A DNA stretch of 64,000 bases, taken from NCBI GenBank assembly GCA_027924585.1, contig BSBM01000825.1:2212001-2276000 (forward strand), written 5' to 3'. Below are positions 9,261-20,788 of this stretch, piece by piece (positions within the stretch are counted from its first letter, which is position 1; each line of letters begins with the position of its first letter). A program made the position numbers and the translations under genes. The stretch comes from Larix kaempferi (Eukaryota > Streptophyta > Pinopsida > Pinales > Pinaceae). Under the pieces are notes generated by a model. It saw only the letters and a program-made list of their open reading frames with translations, searched no databases and was not told where the DNA came from.

Positions 9261-10910
9261 TTTGTGTAAAAATCTTCCGTGTAAAATGGTAATGTATAAA
9301 AAACTCAAAACCCTAATGCAACCAAGGGTGCAAGAAGGGGAGTGAAAATAGAGGCTCATAGGCCAAAAAATCAACCTAAAAAAGCACTTATTATAGCAGC
9401 TGTGCTATAATAAGTGGAGGGATGCAAAAAATGGTCAGAATACCAACATGCAAACAACTTCTAGAAAAAAGAGGTGCTACTAGACCAAAGGTGGATTGTA
9501 TCATGAAAACACCTACCTAAAAGTATTGTGAATCAACAAACGATATTCTCTGCAAGGTGATGAAATCCAAGTCAGACAATATTGAGTGTTGAATCAACGG
9601 CTAGATATCCCCCTATCGGGAGGGACACCGGGTAATCAATCCTAAAGAATGGCAACTAGGATATTCCGTTCATGACACGTCCATAAAAGGTAAATCTGCC
9701 GTTTGGTCCTTTTATCGCAATACCCCCATACAGGGATATCCCAAGAACTGCGAATGGTATCCTTCGGTTACTGAATGGATTTTGGTATTCCACTCAGGCT
9801 TCCGAAACCATCCTCGTGACTTCAACCCTCCTAGGGGAGAGGCCTTCCGATAAACTGGTTATGAACGTGCTAAAAAATACTAGGAGATTTTGGTTCCCTA
9901 ATGGACAACAGCTATGTCTCAAATGTAATAACTGAGGGGTGTTATTGGAACACCTATCCCCTCAATACTACCTAGCTACAAAGTTCTTTTAAGTGCTCCC
10001 CAAGTGGGGTTAAAAGTTGGTTGAAGTTAGGGTAAGTTTTAAGGCTCAGTTTAAATTATGTGTTTGAGTGGGTGCATGTGTGATATTTTAAACTGAAATT
10101 GAAAAAGTAAATGCTTTGCAGAAAATATTCAAAAAACAAAGGATCTTTTGAAATAGGAAAGCAAATAATATGACTTTTTCAAAAAATAAATGGATTTATT
10201 TTTCAAAAATTGCTATGGGCAAAATATGAAGGAAGTAAACAGTAATTTTTTTTAATCTAGATAAAATGCAAAACAAATCCTTCTTTCAATTTCTGAAAAT
10301 TTTTAAAAAGACTTTTTCAAAGGTGCATTCTAAATAGTAAAATTTTTCTATGGCTGTAAACAATGCATGAATTTTAATACTGTAAAATGTGCTATGGGGG
10401 CAGAAAATACAGTAAAAAATTAATTTTTTAAACGGATTGGTCGAATGGAAAAAATTGGCATCGCGGGTTTTGACAGAAAAGCCGCGATGGGCCGCGCGGG
10501 TTTCAGCCGCACAGTCGCGATGGGCAGCGCGGGTTTCAGCCGCGATGTACCGCGCAGGATTTCGTCACACAGTCGCGATGTGCAACGCGGAAAATGTCCG
10601 CGAAGCCGCGATGTGCAACGCGCTAATTGGCCGTGAAGCCGTGGTGAACCGCGCGGAAAAGAGCCGCGCAATCGAGATGAGCTGCGCGACTGTTGGGCAA
10701 AAAGCTGCGAGGCGAAAGTCGTACACGGACGCCGAAAAACGAACCCGAAAATTGAAAATTTCGGGTTGTTAATGGCAATAAAATGGGCCAAGATCTAGAA
10801 CAACAATGGATCTGCTGTCTAGGTTGGCAGATCTATGAATTAAACTAACTAATACTAACAAAAACTAAGATCTAAAGCAAAAAATAAAATTTTAAGATCT
10901 AAAGATTCAA
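9261..10910 (-). other. Element A 5' leader (non-coding)
   Basis: About 1.65 kb lie between the primer site and gag. I see no coding domain. It contains the GC-rich minisatellite listed separately and otherwise AT-rich sequence. Long leaders are usual in Tat-type elements. Confidence 0.6.
10440..10700. repeat. GC-rich minisatellite in the element A leader, same words as 2510-2760
   Basis: Units carry cgcgggtttcagccg, cgcgatgggc and gcgatgtgcaacgcg. The CGCGGGTTT/CGCGATG vocabulary is shared with the antisense intron of the same element. The surrounding sequence is AT-rich, so the array stands out sharply. Confidence 0.75.
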
Positions 10911-10926
10911 GCCAGCGGAGTCGCCA
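10911..10926 (-). other. Primer binding site of element A
   Basis: The minus strand reads TGGCGACTCCGCTGGC, five bases after the LTR end. Element B has a diverged equivalent, TGGTGACTCTACTGGG. I do not assign the tRNA. Confidence 0.8.
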
Positions 10927-10931
10927 AAAAC

Positions 10932-11650
10932 TGTTGGCTTGGTTTTGCAACCAAGCTTAGTGCAATGGGCACCTGCTAACTAGTAGCAGCAGTCTCAAAT
11001 ATTAAAGCAAAAACAATTGTAAATCTAAAATTAAAACTAAACTAGCATGTGCATTTTGATAATAAACTTTTGAATTGAAAACAATAACAAGAAATAGAGA
11101 AAATAAATTTGTATTGAAAATGGGGGCAAGCAAGTGCTTGCAATAATAATACCTCCAAATGGTGAAGGTTGTTGAGTAGCTCCAAGGGTGAGCAGCTCCA
11201 AACTTCAAAGGGTCCCTTCTCCAAGGTAGCTACAATGGCCAAAAAACTCATGGGAGATTTTGGCAGCATGAGGATAGGAAGATGGATGGATGTAAAGTGA
11301 GGAGCCCCTACCACCTTTTTATAGTTTTTGGTGGTGGGGAATACCATTATGGTTTTGTGGAAACCAATGGTATTGACCAACATGGTTTAGGTACCTTTTC
11401 CCTCCTTTTTCCTTTTTTGAATATTTTGAATATTTTTATTCCCTTTTTAATATTTTTGGGAATTTTGGACCCTTTTTGAGGGTTTTTTTATGTTTTTTAA
11501 GGAAAGATACTCATTTTGAGTGGGAAAAGGGGTGTATTAAGGTCTTGTGGTGACCTTTTGGTGGCTTTAGAGGCTCAAATGGTGGAAGAGTGGACAAATA
11601 GGTCATGTGAATAAGGGAATGAGCTAGTGAGCACTTTTTAGGTGTTAACA
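10932..11650 (-). repeat. 5' LTR of element A (719 bp)
   Basis: On the minus strand the LTR begins TGTTAACACC at 11650 and ends AAGCCAACA at 10932, just before the primer site. The other copy is off-window, so the boundaries rest on TG/CA ends, the primer site and the point where element C sequence resumes. Confidence 0.7.
11316..11324 (-). promoter_or_regulatory. TATA box in the 5' LTR of element A
   Basis: The minus strand reads aactataaaaagg. It is the best TATA match in the LTR and is oriented towards gag. Confidence 0.45.
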
Positions 11651-11999
11651 TGTGGGCCTAAGTGTTTATGATAGTGGTTTGATAGCACCTGAACCAATCT
11701 AGCTGACATGCTGGTGAATTTAGCTTTTCTATGTTAATATATGATTTATTTTCTGATAAATTGACTACACTGAGACCCCACTTTGTGGTACAATATGGCA
11801 GGCCAATGGAGCCTAGGATGTGTAGGTGGGAATAGATAATGATCTAGGAGGGCGACAGTGCATTTGGAAGGGTATTCAATAAGGGATTTTTTTGCAGTGG
11901 TGGCAGCTTCTTGTGGTGATTGAATATTACCCTTATGCGACCATGGACTTCAAGGGGGATCTAGAGTTTCCAATACCTCTTTTCCAGTCTTGGGGGCAT

Positions 12000-12684
12000 T
12001 GTTAACAATCAAATTGACACCCTTAACTAAGTGAAGGAGCAACATATGTTTACCATGCACCCGTGACAGGAAATTCATGACACAAGTTCAGTTAGAGATG
12101 AATCTTCTTTGAGAAATGCATTAAAATGCATACATTGTGTTTAAAACATCCTAAATGGTGCAAAAAAGCCTAAAAACTATTGAAAAGTGGGTTTTCAAGT
12201 AAAAATGATCTAAAATCAGGAAAAGGGATTATCCCACACTCAAAAGAGAAACATAAGGCTCATTTCCCAATGCTATATAAGAAAGGCATGGGAGGCATGG
12301 TAAAGGGAGACAAGAAGAGCAAAGGCATGCTGAGGAGATTCTAAAGGAAGAAAAGAGCTCAAATTCTTAGAAAGCAAGGGTGAAGGAAGGGAAGCTCATT
12401 TGCAATGGAGAAAGGATTCTCACCTAGGTCCATGGTAAGAATGTATTTCTCCATTATTTTAATATGAAGTAGTTCAAGTTTCTACCATTTCAATGTTGAG
12501 TATTTGCTTATATTGCATGATTCTAATTCTGAAATGTTGTGAGATCTCAATGAATGTTTACTGAGTGAACTTAGATCTTAAGAAATTTGTAGTAACCGCT
12601 TCATTCCTGACATAGAATTTCACCAATTTTTAGTAATAAAGCTGAACCGATGTAGACACGTCCCTGCACTTTTAGCTGTTATCA
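12000..12684 (+). mobile_element. Solo LTR inside the element C antisense gene
   Basis: The 685-bp segment begins TGTTAACAATC, ends GTTATCA and is flanked by perfect 5-bp repeats ggcat (11995-11999 and 12685-12689). Removing it with one repeat restores the exon and donor of intron 2. It contains a TATA-like ctatataag at about 12273 on the plus strand. The family is not otherwise seen in the window. Confidence 0.8.
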
Positions 12685-12693
12685 GGCATGGGG

Positions 12694-12807
12694 GTATGTA
12701 TTGTTAATTAATTATGACTATACTTGTGTTTACAACACTGACATAGATGATATCCATATTTAGTATGTATGATCACAGTACTTATGAGTTGTAATATGTG
12801 TGTGCAG
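12694..12807 (+). other. Intron 2 of the element C antisense gene
   Basis: gtatgt donor and gtgtgtgcag acceptor, 114 bp. It has the same codon position and phase as the 94-bp intron of element A. Confidence 0.75.
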
Positions 12808-13142
12808 ATGTGGGGCCAGTGACCCCTGTCAAATTCTAGAGATGACATCAAAGGGTCGAGGGAGTTGACCCTTCCCCCTAGGAATAACATCGACGGAGGA
12901 CCAAGGAGGAATTCCTTGATGAACTATGCCATGACATTGAACGGATTCTGGAGGGGGTGATGAATGATGGTTGGAAGAACTTGGATGACGAGTTGATCAT
13001 GTCCTTCTACCAAGTACCTCTTGAGTGCAGACTCACTATGTGTCAGATAGCAATGGAAGCTCAGGGAATTCACGTCATTATGTGGGGAGAACTTCCTTGT
13101 ATAGGGATCGACAATGATGATGACGAGACTCAGGACTCCTAA

Positions 13143-13357
13143 GAGTACTACAATGACTATTCGACAGTAAGTACAGTTGCGCCCGATGTTATGGCCATGG
13201 GATTTATGACCAATGTATTATTTTTACATATATATTGTGCTCCTTGTTGTAAAAACTACTATATTTTTGGACATATTCCTATATATATGGATGCATAATT
13301 TTTAGCTTTTGTGAGCCTCTTATTATGATGATGATGTGTATGCAATGATATGAATGC
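13143..13357. other. Element C spacer between antisense gene and aRNH, left half
   Basis: AT-rich, with no coding signal. With 25584-25619 it forms the about 250-bp intergenic spacer of C that element B split. It keeps a single tatggatgca word resembling the tandem repeat at the same place in element A. Confidence 0.5.
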
Positions 13358-14345
13358 TGTTATAGGTCAAATCTATATTTCTCCATCCGTGATCACATTG
13401 CTCTGTAGATCACACAAAAGGACACCATGGATTGAAGAGCTAGATTGAATTAGATGAGTTATGGTTGGAACTACTCTTTACAGCTGAGAAATTTACTATT
13501 TATCTTGATTTCACTGCATGTTCGCTACTATTACTCTAGAAAACCAGCACACACCTCAAAAGATGCGATGCTTTCCTCAAGGACAACCAGTGCACACTTT
13601 CCAAAAAGTTGCAAACGATTGTTGCAAAGCATGAAAGTTGCTCTCTGTGCGCTACTATGGTTGTATGAAACTCAAGCACATCTTAAGATGAAATAAAAAA
13701 ATATATTAAGATTATGAATTGGGATTAGTTGAAGTTGGTTCTTCAACTTCCCCCACCTCCCAATTCAACTACCTCTCGAATCCAACTGCCTACCTTGTCC
13801 CATAAATACAAGTAGGATCCATGGGGGAGGACTAGACTTAAGCTAGAGAACAAGGACTAGAAAGAAGGCATTAAGTGCTATTTTGTTGTAGGAATTCCCA
13901 AGTCATTGTGAAGAGCATGATCCTAGGACTCAGTTGCAGAAGCATCTTGACCGATCAGGTATATTTGTATTGATTCATGTTTCTTTGACATTAAAAAAGG
14001 TGGAAATACCCTTCCTATCCCAAATCGAATGTCTATTGGATTGTATGTTCATTTGGTTTAGTATCTGATTGTTGTTTATGTTTGATTGCTTTCAATATTC
14101 ATCATATTTATTACAGTCAAGATACGCTGAGGAAGGTTTCCTTTGTGTTGCAGGTTCATCATAGCGAAGGATCAAACGAAAGACCAAGCAAAATCTAGGA
14201 CCAACCGCCAATAAAAGGTACATATTTCGATATCTCGATCTCTTTCATTTGTAAGAACTAAATGCAATGCAATGAATGTATTTACCTGTCACCCAACCCA
14301 AGTTGGTAGTGTCTTCTCCTCACTATAAGGTATTAATCCTGAACA
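13358..14345 (+). repeat. 5' LTR of element B (988 bp)
   Basis: Matches 24598-25583 along its length. It includes a TATA-like ccataaatacaag near 13798 and the family-specific words gtgcgctact / aaccagcacac. Confidence 0.9.
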
Positions 14346-14351
14346 ACAGAC

Positions 14352-14367
14352 TGGTGACTCTACTGGG
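14352..14367 (+). other. Primer binding site of element B
   Basis: TGGTGACTCTACTGGG starts six bases after the LTR end. It matches the element A site except for four positions. Confidence 0.75.
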
Positions 14368-16415
14368 TTTTAACCATGTGTTTTTCTGCTCTAGGAGACC
14401 TAGTTAGGTTTTCCTTCCAGTTTATTTCAGTTTATATGTTCTCTCAGAGGTGTCATAGGTATTTTTTACCTATTCTTTCTTGCTTGATTTATCCCAGTTT
14501 GATGTTACAAAGCCTGTTTGTGTCCTTCGGAGACATGTGCGCTGGTTTGCCCTACGTACAGTAGTGCATCTTTCCTAATGAGAGCTGGTTCGTATACTGA
14601 ACAGTAGCGCATCTTTACTAGTGTGCACTGGTTTCTGCACTGCACAGTAGTGCATTTTCCTATATCTTCTAGTTTTCTGTTAGGTTTTGATTTCCAGTGG
14701 TTTATTTCATTTCCAACCTTGTGCTTTGATTCCTTGGTTGACCCCTGAGACTTCTATGTCTCTTTTGAGTCTTGTCTACCTCTCTGAAATCCTTTAGTTT
14801 TCCTTTGCTTTCTTGAGTACTTGCTTAAAGTGTCTTCACTGCTTTCTATCCCTTTTCGAAGTTTGTGCACTACTCTCTTTTAGATATAGTTGCACACTTT
14901 TTCCCTAGTTGCTTGTTGCAGTCATACAGACCTGCATTCGTAACGTTGTTGTTTGTGGCAACAATAGCACACGTTCACTATGTCTTATCCTTTTCATTAG
15001 GGTTTGACTTCAAGTTTGAGTCCTTAGGGTGCTTTTGAAAGGATGCTTGGTTTAGATACTTTCTGATTATCTTTTCAGTTCAGTCCAAGTGAGTTAAAGC
15101 CTTCTACTTTAGCTTTCTTCTGAGTTCATGTGTTAGTAGGGTCACTTTTTGGTTCGCTTACCTACTCATTTTCTTGGCTTAGTGTTTTATTAGGGTTTTG
15201 GTGCTTAGGAGCATCTTTTAAGTTTGCCTTTGCGCTACAAGCATCTCTTTTTTCCTTGTTTCTTTTACACTTTGTTTCCAAGCCCGAAGTTTTTTCTTTT
15301 GAAACAACTTGGTAGGTTGAGTCTTTTTCAAGTCTTTGATTTGTTTGTTTGAACCCTTTAAGGTGTTTGTCTTCCTCACACTTTACATTTAGGTCTTACT
15401 TGCTCTTTTACAAGTTCTTTTTATTTTACAATTATCATAAAAGACAAAAATGTTTTAAGTAGCTTAGTAGTAAGGTCTATCATCATTTTGAAGTGGCATA
15501 GTTTGCTTTGATTTGAACGTTTAAAAAGAAAAATACAAAAAGAAATTTTATTTAGGATTAACTAGTTTCAGTTTTCGAAAGAATATAAACGAAAATAAAA
15601 AGTGTCTTTTGTGAATTTGAAAGAATTACTTTACATGCACTTTACTTTCCTGTCAAAACCATTCCACACACCGCACTACAACCCTTGAGTAAAAAGTAGC
15701 CCTTAAAAAGAAATCTTAGTAAAATTAACTAGCAACATTTTTTTTTTTAGGTATACACATCATCAACTAGATTAGGCTAGAGTTTCAGACTTAAATCACC
15801 TTAAACTATCCGAAACTGGCTTCATTACTCAACAATCGTAGTACAACTATTTATTAGGTAAATCCATCTCTATCAAATAGTCCTGGGATGCTCTACTCAA
15901 CCCAGAGTTAAGCACGAGGCCATGGGCGATTGGAATTGTTGAGGATATCCCCTCACTTTTCTCCCAACCATAAACCAGAGTTGATTCGCGTACGAGGGTC
16001 CTGTCGGACTTTGGGCTTTGATACCCTGCCCATGCGTTTCGACTAGGTTGACGACTGTCCCCCTAGGTTATTTCGTATTGGTAGTAGCCTTAGTATCATA
16101 AACATTTAGGGCTCTACACAAGTAGAGTGGTCGGTTATGCCCACTTCACCTCTGACAGACGTGGAAGGTAACCCTTTGGCAGTAATCCCGGGAGGGTGAT
16201 TTGGTGATTCAAACGCTTGCACCCAGAGGAGCTCCATTGGATGCCACGTAACTGACCATCAGTACTCTATTAATCGGTTCTAGGCCCTAATCACCCTAGA
16301 CTTACTTCTGAGATTATTTTCCATTATTTGCCTGGTTTGATTACTTAGGAAATTTTGTAGTGGTATGTTGTTTGCTCCTTAGTCGTAGTGGCCACTAGGT
16401 TTTTTACTTAGTTAA
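14368..16415 (+). other. Element B 5' leader (non-coding)
   Basis: About 2 kb, T-rich in the first half, with no coding domain. It carries the GTGCGCTGGTTT words described separately. Confidence 0.6.
14520..14660. repeat. Leader repeat of element B: GTGCGCTGGTTT / CAGTAGTGCA words
   Basis: About three degenerate units alternate tgcgctggttt and acagtagtgcatctt. The same words occur in the antisense intron (22070-22200) and in both LTRs (about 13520-13660 and 24760-24900). Confidence 0.65.
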
Positions 16416-18440
16416 TTTTTTATAGTTGTGGAGGACCAACATCTTCGTCGGTCTCGAAGGTTGAAAAACCTTCCCCCACTCATTATGGAGCCTCCACCGC
16501 CACCACGACGTCGAAGGACGGATTCCCATGGTTCATTTGAATTTATAGGCGAAACAGAGATTCCTGAGGAACCACAGCCCAGAACCCCATATTGACAAGT
16601 TCTTGATACTGTCGAGGTTGAGGACCTAACTTCTAGAGAGTTAAGTACTCCTTTCAACCCTCCTCCTACTGGACCTAACAATTCTCTTCTGGTACCTGTA
16701 GGTTTTCACCAACCTAAGTACAATGCTTACTTGTTCACACCTGGTTATACTATGACCAACCCAGGAGATGAGCAGGGAGTTCCTCAAACTCCCACAACTT
16801 CTATGGCTACAAGGATTGTTAATCCTTCTTTCAAAAACACTTCCACACTGAGTTCGTTGTAGACTGCTTCTGCTTCAACTCTGTCATTTAGTTTTAATGT
16901 TGGTACCCTAGGCATGCCAAGCTCATTAGCTTCGACATATGCCTCAGTTTCCACCCCTTCTTTTGGACCTAATAATGTCCCTTTGTCAGGGATACCTGCA
17001 GTGAATTTCACTCAGTCTTCTGCTACACAAAAGTCACAAGGTGTAACACAAACCATTGCTTCCACTTTCACTGTAGGATCGATTCCCTCTACAACTATGC
17101 CTGTCATGGGTACCATGACTGTGCCATCCGTTACAACCACACCTAGTTTCAACCCCTATGCAGGTTACAATGTCAATCCGTTGAACATATCTACAGGGAG
17201 TATGCCTTTCTCATTGTTTGCTGGAGGAGGGGGTAATATGTTTAACCAACAATATGGCGGTGCTAACACCTAGCCACAATGGACAAACACACAGGGAAAT
17301 AATCCGCTTTCTTTTGGGTGGAGTAATTTTAATCATTTTATTTCACAACCGATGGCTGGGGGCAACCCCAACCAACAGTACAGAAATCAGGTAGCGGGAA
17401 ATACCCAATACTAGGTTCCTGTTTATCAAATGCCATCAGCAAGACCACATTTACCATTTCTAGAAACTTTAAACTTCCCAGACCTTTCAAAAATCACGAA
17501 CAACTCCATGTGTCATGACCCTACATAGCCACCCATTCCCACTAAGTTGCCCTCAAACATCCTGAAGTTTGAAGGAAATATTGGTGAGGAACCCGGTGAC
17601 CATGTCACGACATTTCACCTTTGGTGCTCCTCGAATTCGCTGAACTATGACTCCATAAGGTTGAGGCTCTTTCAAAGAAACTTAACAAGTGTCATAGCCA
17701 AATGGTATATTGAACTACCGGCAGCTGCTTATGGCACCTTTTGGGATCTCACCACTATATTTCTGAACCATTTTCAACTTCCTATCTGGTACGATGCCAG
17801 AACAGACCTTTTGTCGACCTTTCAATAGAACAAGGCCACTCATTTATTTGATCACATTCAGGAGTGGCGAAGGCGAAAAAGGCTGATTAAAGCTGACATC
17901 CCTCCTGCATTTTTACTAGAGTGGTACCTTAGATCACTCCTTCCTTATATCTCTAAGGAAGTCACAACTTCAGGGGTGTCCTCCGAAGAGGAAGCCATTT
18001 TGAGAACCCAACAACTTGACTTGGTTTATGCTCAGTCTGGGCTCTTGTATGAAATTATTCCTGATGCGTTGAGGTCTAACATTGACCTAGGTAAACCAAA
18101 ACCTGGACCACATGCTGATGGCATTGTGGGTTCAGTTGAATCTGCAGCGTTTGATGCCTTAACAAAGCAGGTTCACGCCTTGTCAATCAAACAGTCTGCT
18201 GCAGAAGCAACTTATGTTGCATCCTCCCCTTCTACAACTGAATCTGTACAACATGTGCAAACAAACCAAAAGGGCTCTTGGCAGCCCAACAACAAAAGAA
18301 AGGGAAAGAAAGGGGAGGGAAACCAACAAAATCCCAAGAACACGCAAAATGCCGATGAGAGTAAAAAGGAAAAAAGGAAGGTCAAGTTCCCTTGCAAGCT
18401 ATGTTAAGAGGACCACCTTACCCATCAATGCCCTCTAATG
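16416..18440 (+). pseudogene. Element B gag
   Basis: One frame runs through the whole gene. It has a basic N-terminus (LRRSRRLKNLPP), a Ser/Thr/Pro-rich region, the capsid core SNILKFEGNIGEEPGDHVTT and FHLWCSSNSLNYDSIRLRL, then EWRRRKRLI, EEEAILRTQQLDLVYAQSG, a lysine-rich basic segment, and a knuckle CKLC.EDHLTHQC. No indel is apparent. Only stop codons interrupt it: 16593, 16860, 17271, 17412, 17526, 17826 and 18405, mostly TAG, each explicable by a single C-to-T or G-to-A change. The first ATG in frame is at 16491; homology extends upstream of it. Confidence 0.85.
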
Positions 18441-20072
18441 GAAGAATCCCAGAAGTTGATCCATGAAAAGAAACCTACTGTCTTAAAATACCCTTTCCCT
18501 CACGGACAGAGTTCAGCTTCTGGAAACTCCAATGCTGGGGGCACCACTCATGCCACCTCTGTTGATCAGTCTTTCATTAATATGGTTAACTCAGACGCTC
18601 TTCTGCAAACTCGAGCTCAAAATTATACCCCGGATCCATAGCAGAAGGATGTTCCTGAATCTTCCACCCCTCTCCACATACCAACGGATTCACTGCCCAA
18701 GATCGCGAAAGGTGTCTTGAAACGGGTTGCGCACAACCGTAATGCACGGGCTGTTGCCAACTACAATGTTGTAGAATATCTAGCCCAAACACCTTGTGCC
18801 ATGTCCACTCTAGAAGTCTTGCAAAGTTGTCCGTTAAAACGTAATGCACTTCTGGTAGCGATTGGAAGTATGGAATCATCCAACTTGACTGCTTGATTTG
18901 ATATGAATGATATCAAATACCGGTTTCCATATCATGTTGCTCTCCAAATAGAGGTCGTCCATGGTCCTATGACCATTAGACGAGCTGTTGTAGATGAGGG
19001 CGCATCTATGTGCGTAATGTCCATTTCCTGTTGGAAAGATTTGGGCTCTCATAAGTTAGCCCCCTCTAACACTCTGCTTACTGATTTTGATGGTAGAACC
19101 TTCTGTCCACACGAATTTTTACCATCATTCGATGTTGAACTTGTCGGTAAGACAGTAGCTGTAGAGGTCAAAGTTCTGGATGCTCCGCTTGACTACAATA
19201 TGTTATTAGGCAGGAGCTGGACGTATGCCATCCAAGCCATTCCATCGGTCGTTTTCCGAGTTGTAATGTTCACGCACGAAGGCAAGATCGTTACAGTCGA
19301 TCAACTTTTGTTCACTCGAAAGAACAACCAAACTTCGTCGTATTCGACAATTCCATTGATTGATCAGTCTCACCCGGCTTGTGAGAATTTGGGAGTAGGA
19401 CTTTATGGGTCATTGATGGGAACTTATGACCTGCCTACTCCCACCTTGTTTATTGGTTCTAAAGAATGTTCTTCTTCCGATATTTCCACGGTTGGTTTAA
19501 CGACAGATTTGCGGACTCTCCTTACTCAATCAGAACCAATCATGCCCCAACCTGTTGCAGAGATGACTTTCTCATAATCACAACAAGCTGCAAAAGAACA
19601 TATCATGACTCCGTTGGTCTCGGCTAAGTCAAATATGGACCCTACACTTGCACAGTCATTAGACCTTACTCACTCTGTTGATGGTTTAGACACAGTTCTT
19701 CCTTCTGACGAAGCTATCTTGGAAGCTATGACGGACCTGAACCACCCATGGGAACATTTGCACCCCAGGTCCTACTTAATTCCTATTCTAAACCTGTTAG
19801 AGAGAGGTGAGTTCTCTACGAGACCCGGTGAGGATGTTTATTTGTCATCTATCCCTTCTATTTCACAAGTTGTTCATGGCGAAGGGAATATGGCGAATAC
19901 ATCAGGAACTATACCGATCAATATTTCCACCGAACCGGGGATCACGGAAAACATTTTTGTTGGAGCAGACTGTTATCTTGAAGATATCGTTATGTACACC
20001 AATCCTTTTAATGAATTCCATGATATCATTACCTGGTCTCTCGAGGAGGATCCAGGCATCAACCCTACCTGA
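18441..20072 (+). pseudogene. Element B protease and PR-RT linker, ending just before where RT should begin
   Basis: It continues the gag frame. NYNVVEYLAQTPCAMSTLEV is followed by the protease with RRAVVDEGASMCVMS (active-site D at 18993), VGKTVAVEVKVLDAPLDYNM, LLGRSWTYAI and MFTHEGKIVTVDQ. The linker ends NEFHDIITWSLEEDPGINP. That last motif normally precedes RT, but no RT follows. Stops at 18639, 18894 and 19575 interrupt an otherwise indel-free frame; the frame closes with TGA at 20070. Unlike A and C, I see no zinc knuckles in the linker. Confidence 0.85.
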
Positions 20073-20191
20073 AGAAGTACTACGCTTAGGCATCTGTGCT
20101 TTTTCATGTATTATAGTTGTACATTTTGTGTAGAGTTAGCTTCGTTTATGGTTGTAGTTACATCTTATGCATCCATTGTTTTGTGTTTCAG

Positions 20192-20620
20192 ATGTCGACT
20201 GAACACTTCATAGGGTTTGCTGATGGCGCTAGCCGCCACACCCGTTAGTTGGCCTCGGTTGCTTGGGTTATTTACTCACCAGTTGGCCAACTGGTGTCTT
20301 CAGGAGGGGCTTGGTTAGGTCCCACAACGAACAATATGGCTGAATACAGTGCAGTCATAGAGCTACTCCGAGATGCTCTGTTCAATGGAATTTCACATTT
20401 GGAGGTACGACTTGACACATAGTTAGTTTTTTTTTTTCAGTTAATGGGTGTTTATCAGGTTAGAGATCCTACTTTGGTACATCAATTTCTATGCGTTAAG
20501 TTACTTGAGAGACAGTTTGATTATATAACATATCAACATATTCCAAGGAACTTGAATACATTAGCTGATTCATTTGCAAACTACGTTTTAGATTGGCATT
20601 TGCATCATTCACACACATAA
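20192..20620 (+). pseudogene. Archaeal-type RNase H (aRNH) of element B
   Basis: ATG at 20192 follows a polypyrimidine-rich acceptor-like ttgtgtttcag, so the gene may be a separate exon. The protein reads MSTEHFIGFADGASR, then LGPTTNNMAEYSAVI, LEVRLDT and HIPRNLNTLADSFANYVLDW. The acidic residues FADG, MAEY, LDT and LADS are in place. Two TAG stops (20246, 20420) are the only breaks; element A has glutamine at the second position (DSQLL), so it is CAG to TAG. The frame differs from gag-PR. It is convergent with the antisense gene, about 170 bp away. Confidence 0.85.
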
Positions 20621-20788
20621 TAATTCATGCATAAAACACAATAACACACATGTAAATTACCAATATTGTATATATATATCAGTATCAAAAAATAGTATGA
20701 GTTTGGATCATAAGTCGGTCAGAGAGTCATGTCATAGATACAAAATTGGGCTCGATGGCCTAAAAAATATACATAGAATATCCTTCTC

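Larger units (their letters stand above)
1..11650 (-). mobile_element. Element A: non-autonomous Tat-like Ty3/gypsy LTR retrotransposon
   Basis: Read on the minus strand the order is 5' LTR (11650-10932), primer site, long leader, gag, protease, a zinc-knuckle linker and an archaeal-type RNase H. A plus-strand (antisense) gene and a repeat-rich 3' region follow. The 3' LTR lies left of the window. RT, classical RNase H and integrase are missing: the linker runs directly into the RNase H. The element sits inside the antisense gene of element C, because C sequence homologous to A's own antisense gene resumes at 11651. Gag and pol are broken by at least two frameshifts and several stops. Assignment to the Tat group rests on the extra RNase H and the antisense gene. 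Confidence 0.85.
11651..13142 (+). pseudogene. Antisense gene of element C (plant-mobile-domain-like), 5' part lost
   Basis: The remaining exons give TLRPHFVVQYGRPMEPRMCR, then VIEYYPYATMDFKGDLEF, SWGH, intron 2, and then DVGPVTPV and NDGWKNLDDELIMSFYQVPL. All align with the element A gene in order. Element A interrupts the 5' side at 11650 and a solo LTR (12000-12684) interrupts the exon just before intron 2. At least four stops fall early in the last exon. The last exon ends at TAA (13140-13142). Function is unknown, as for A. Confidence 0.7.
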
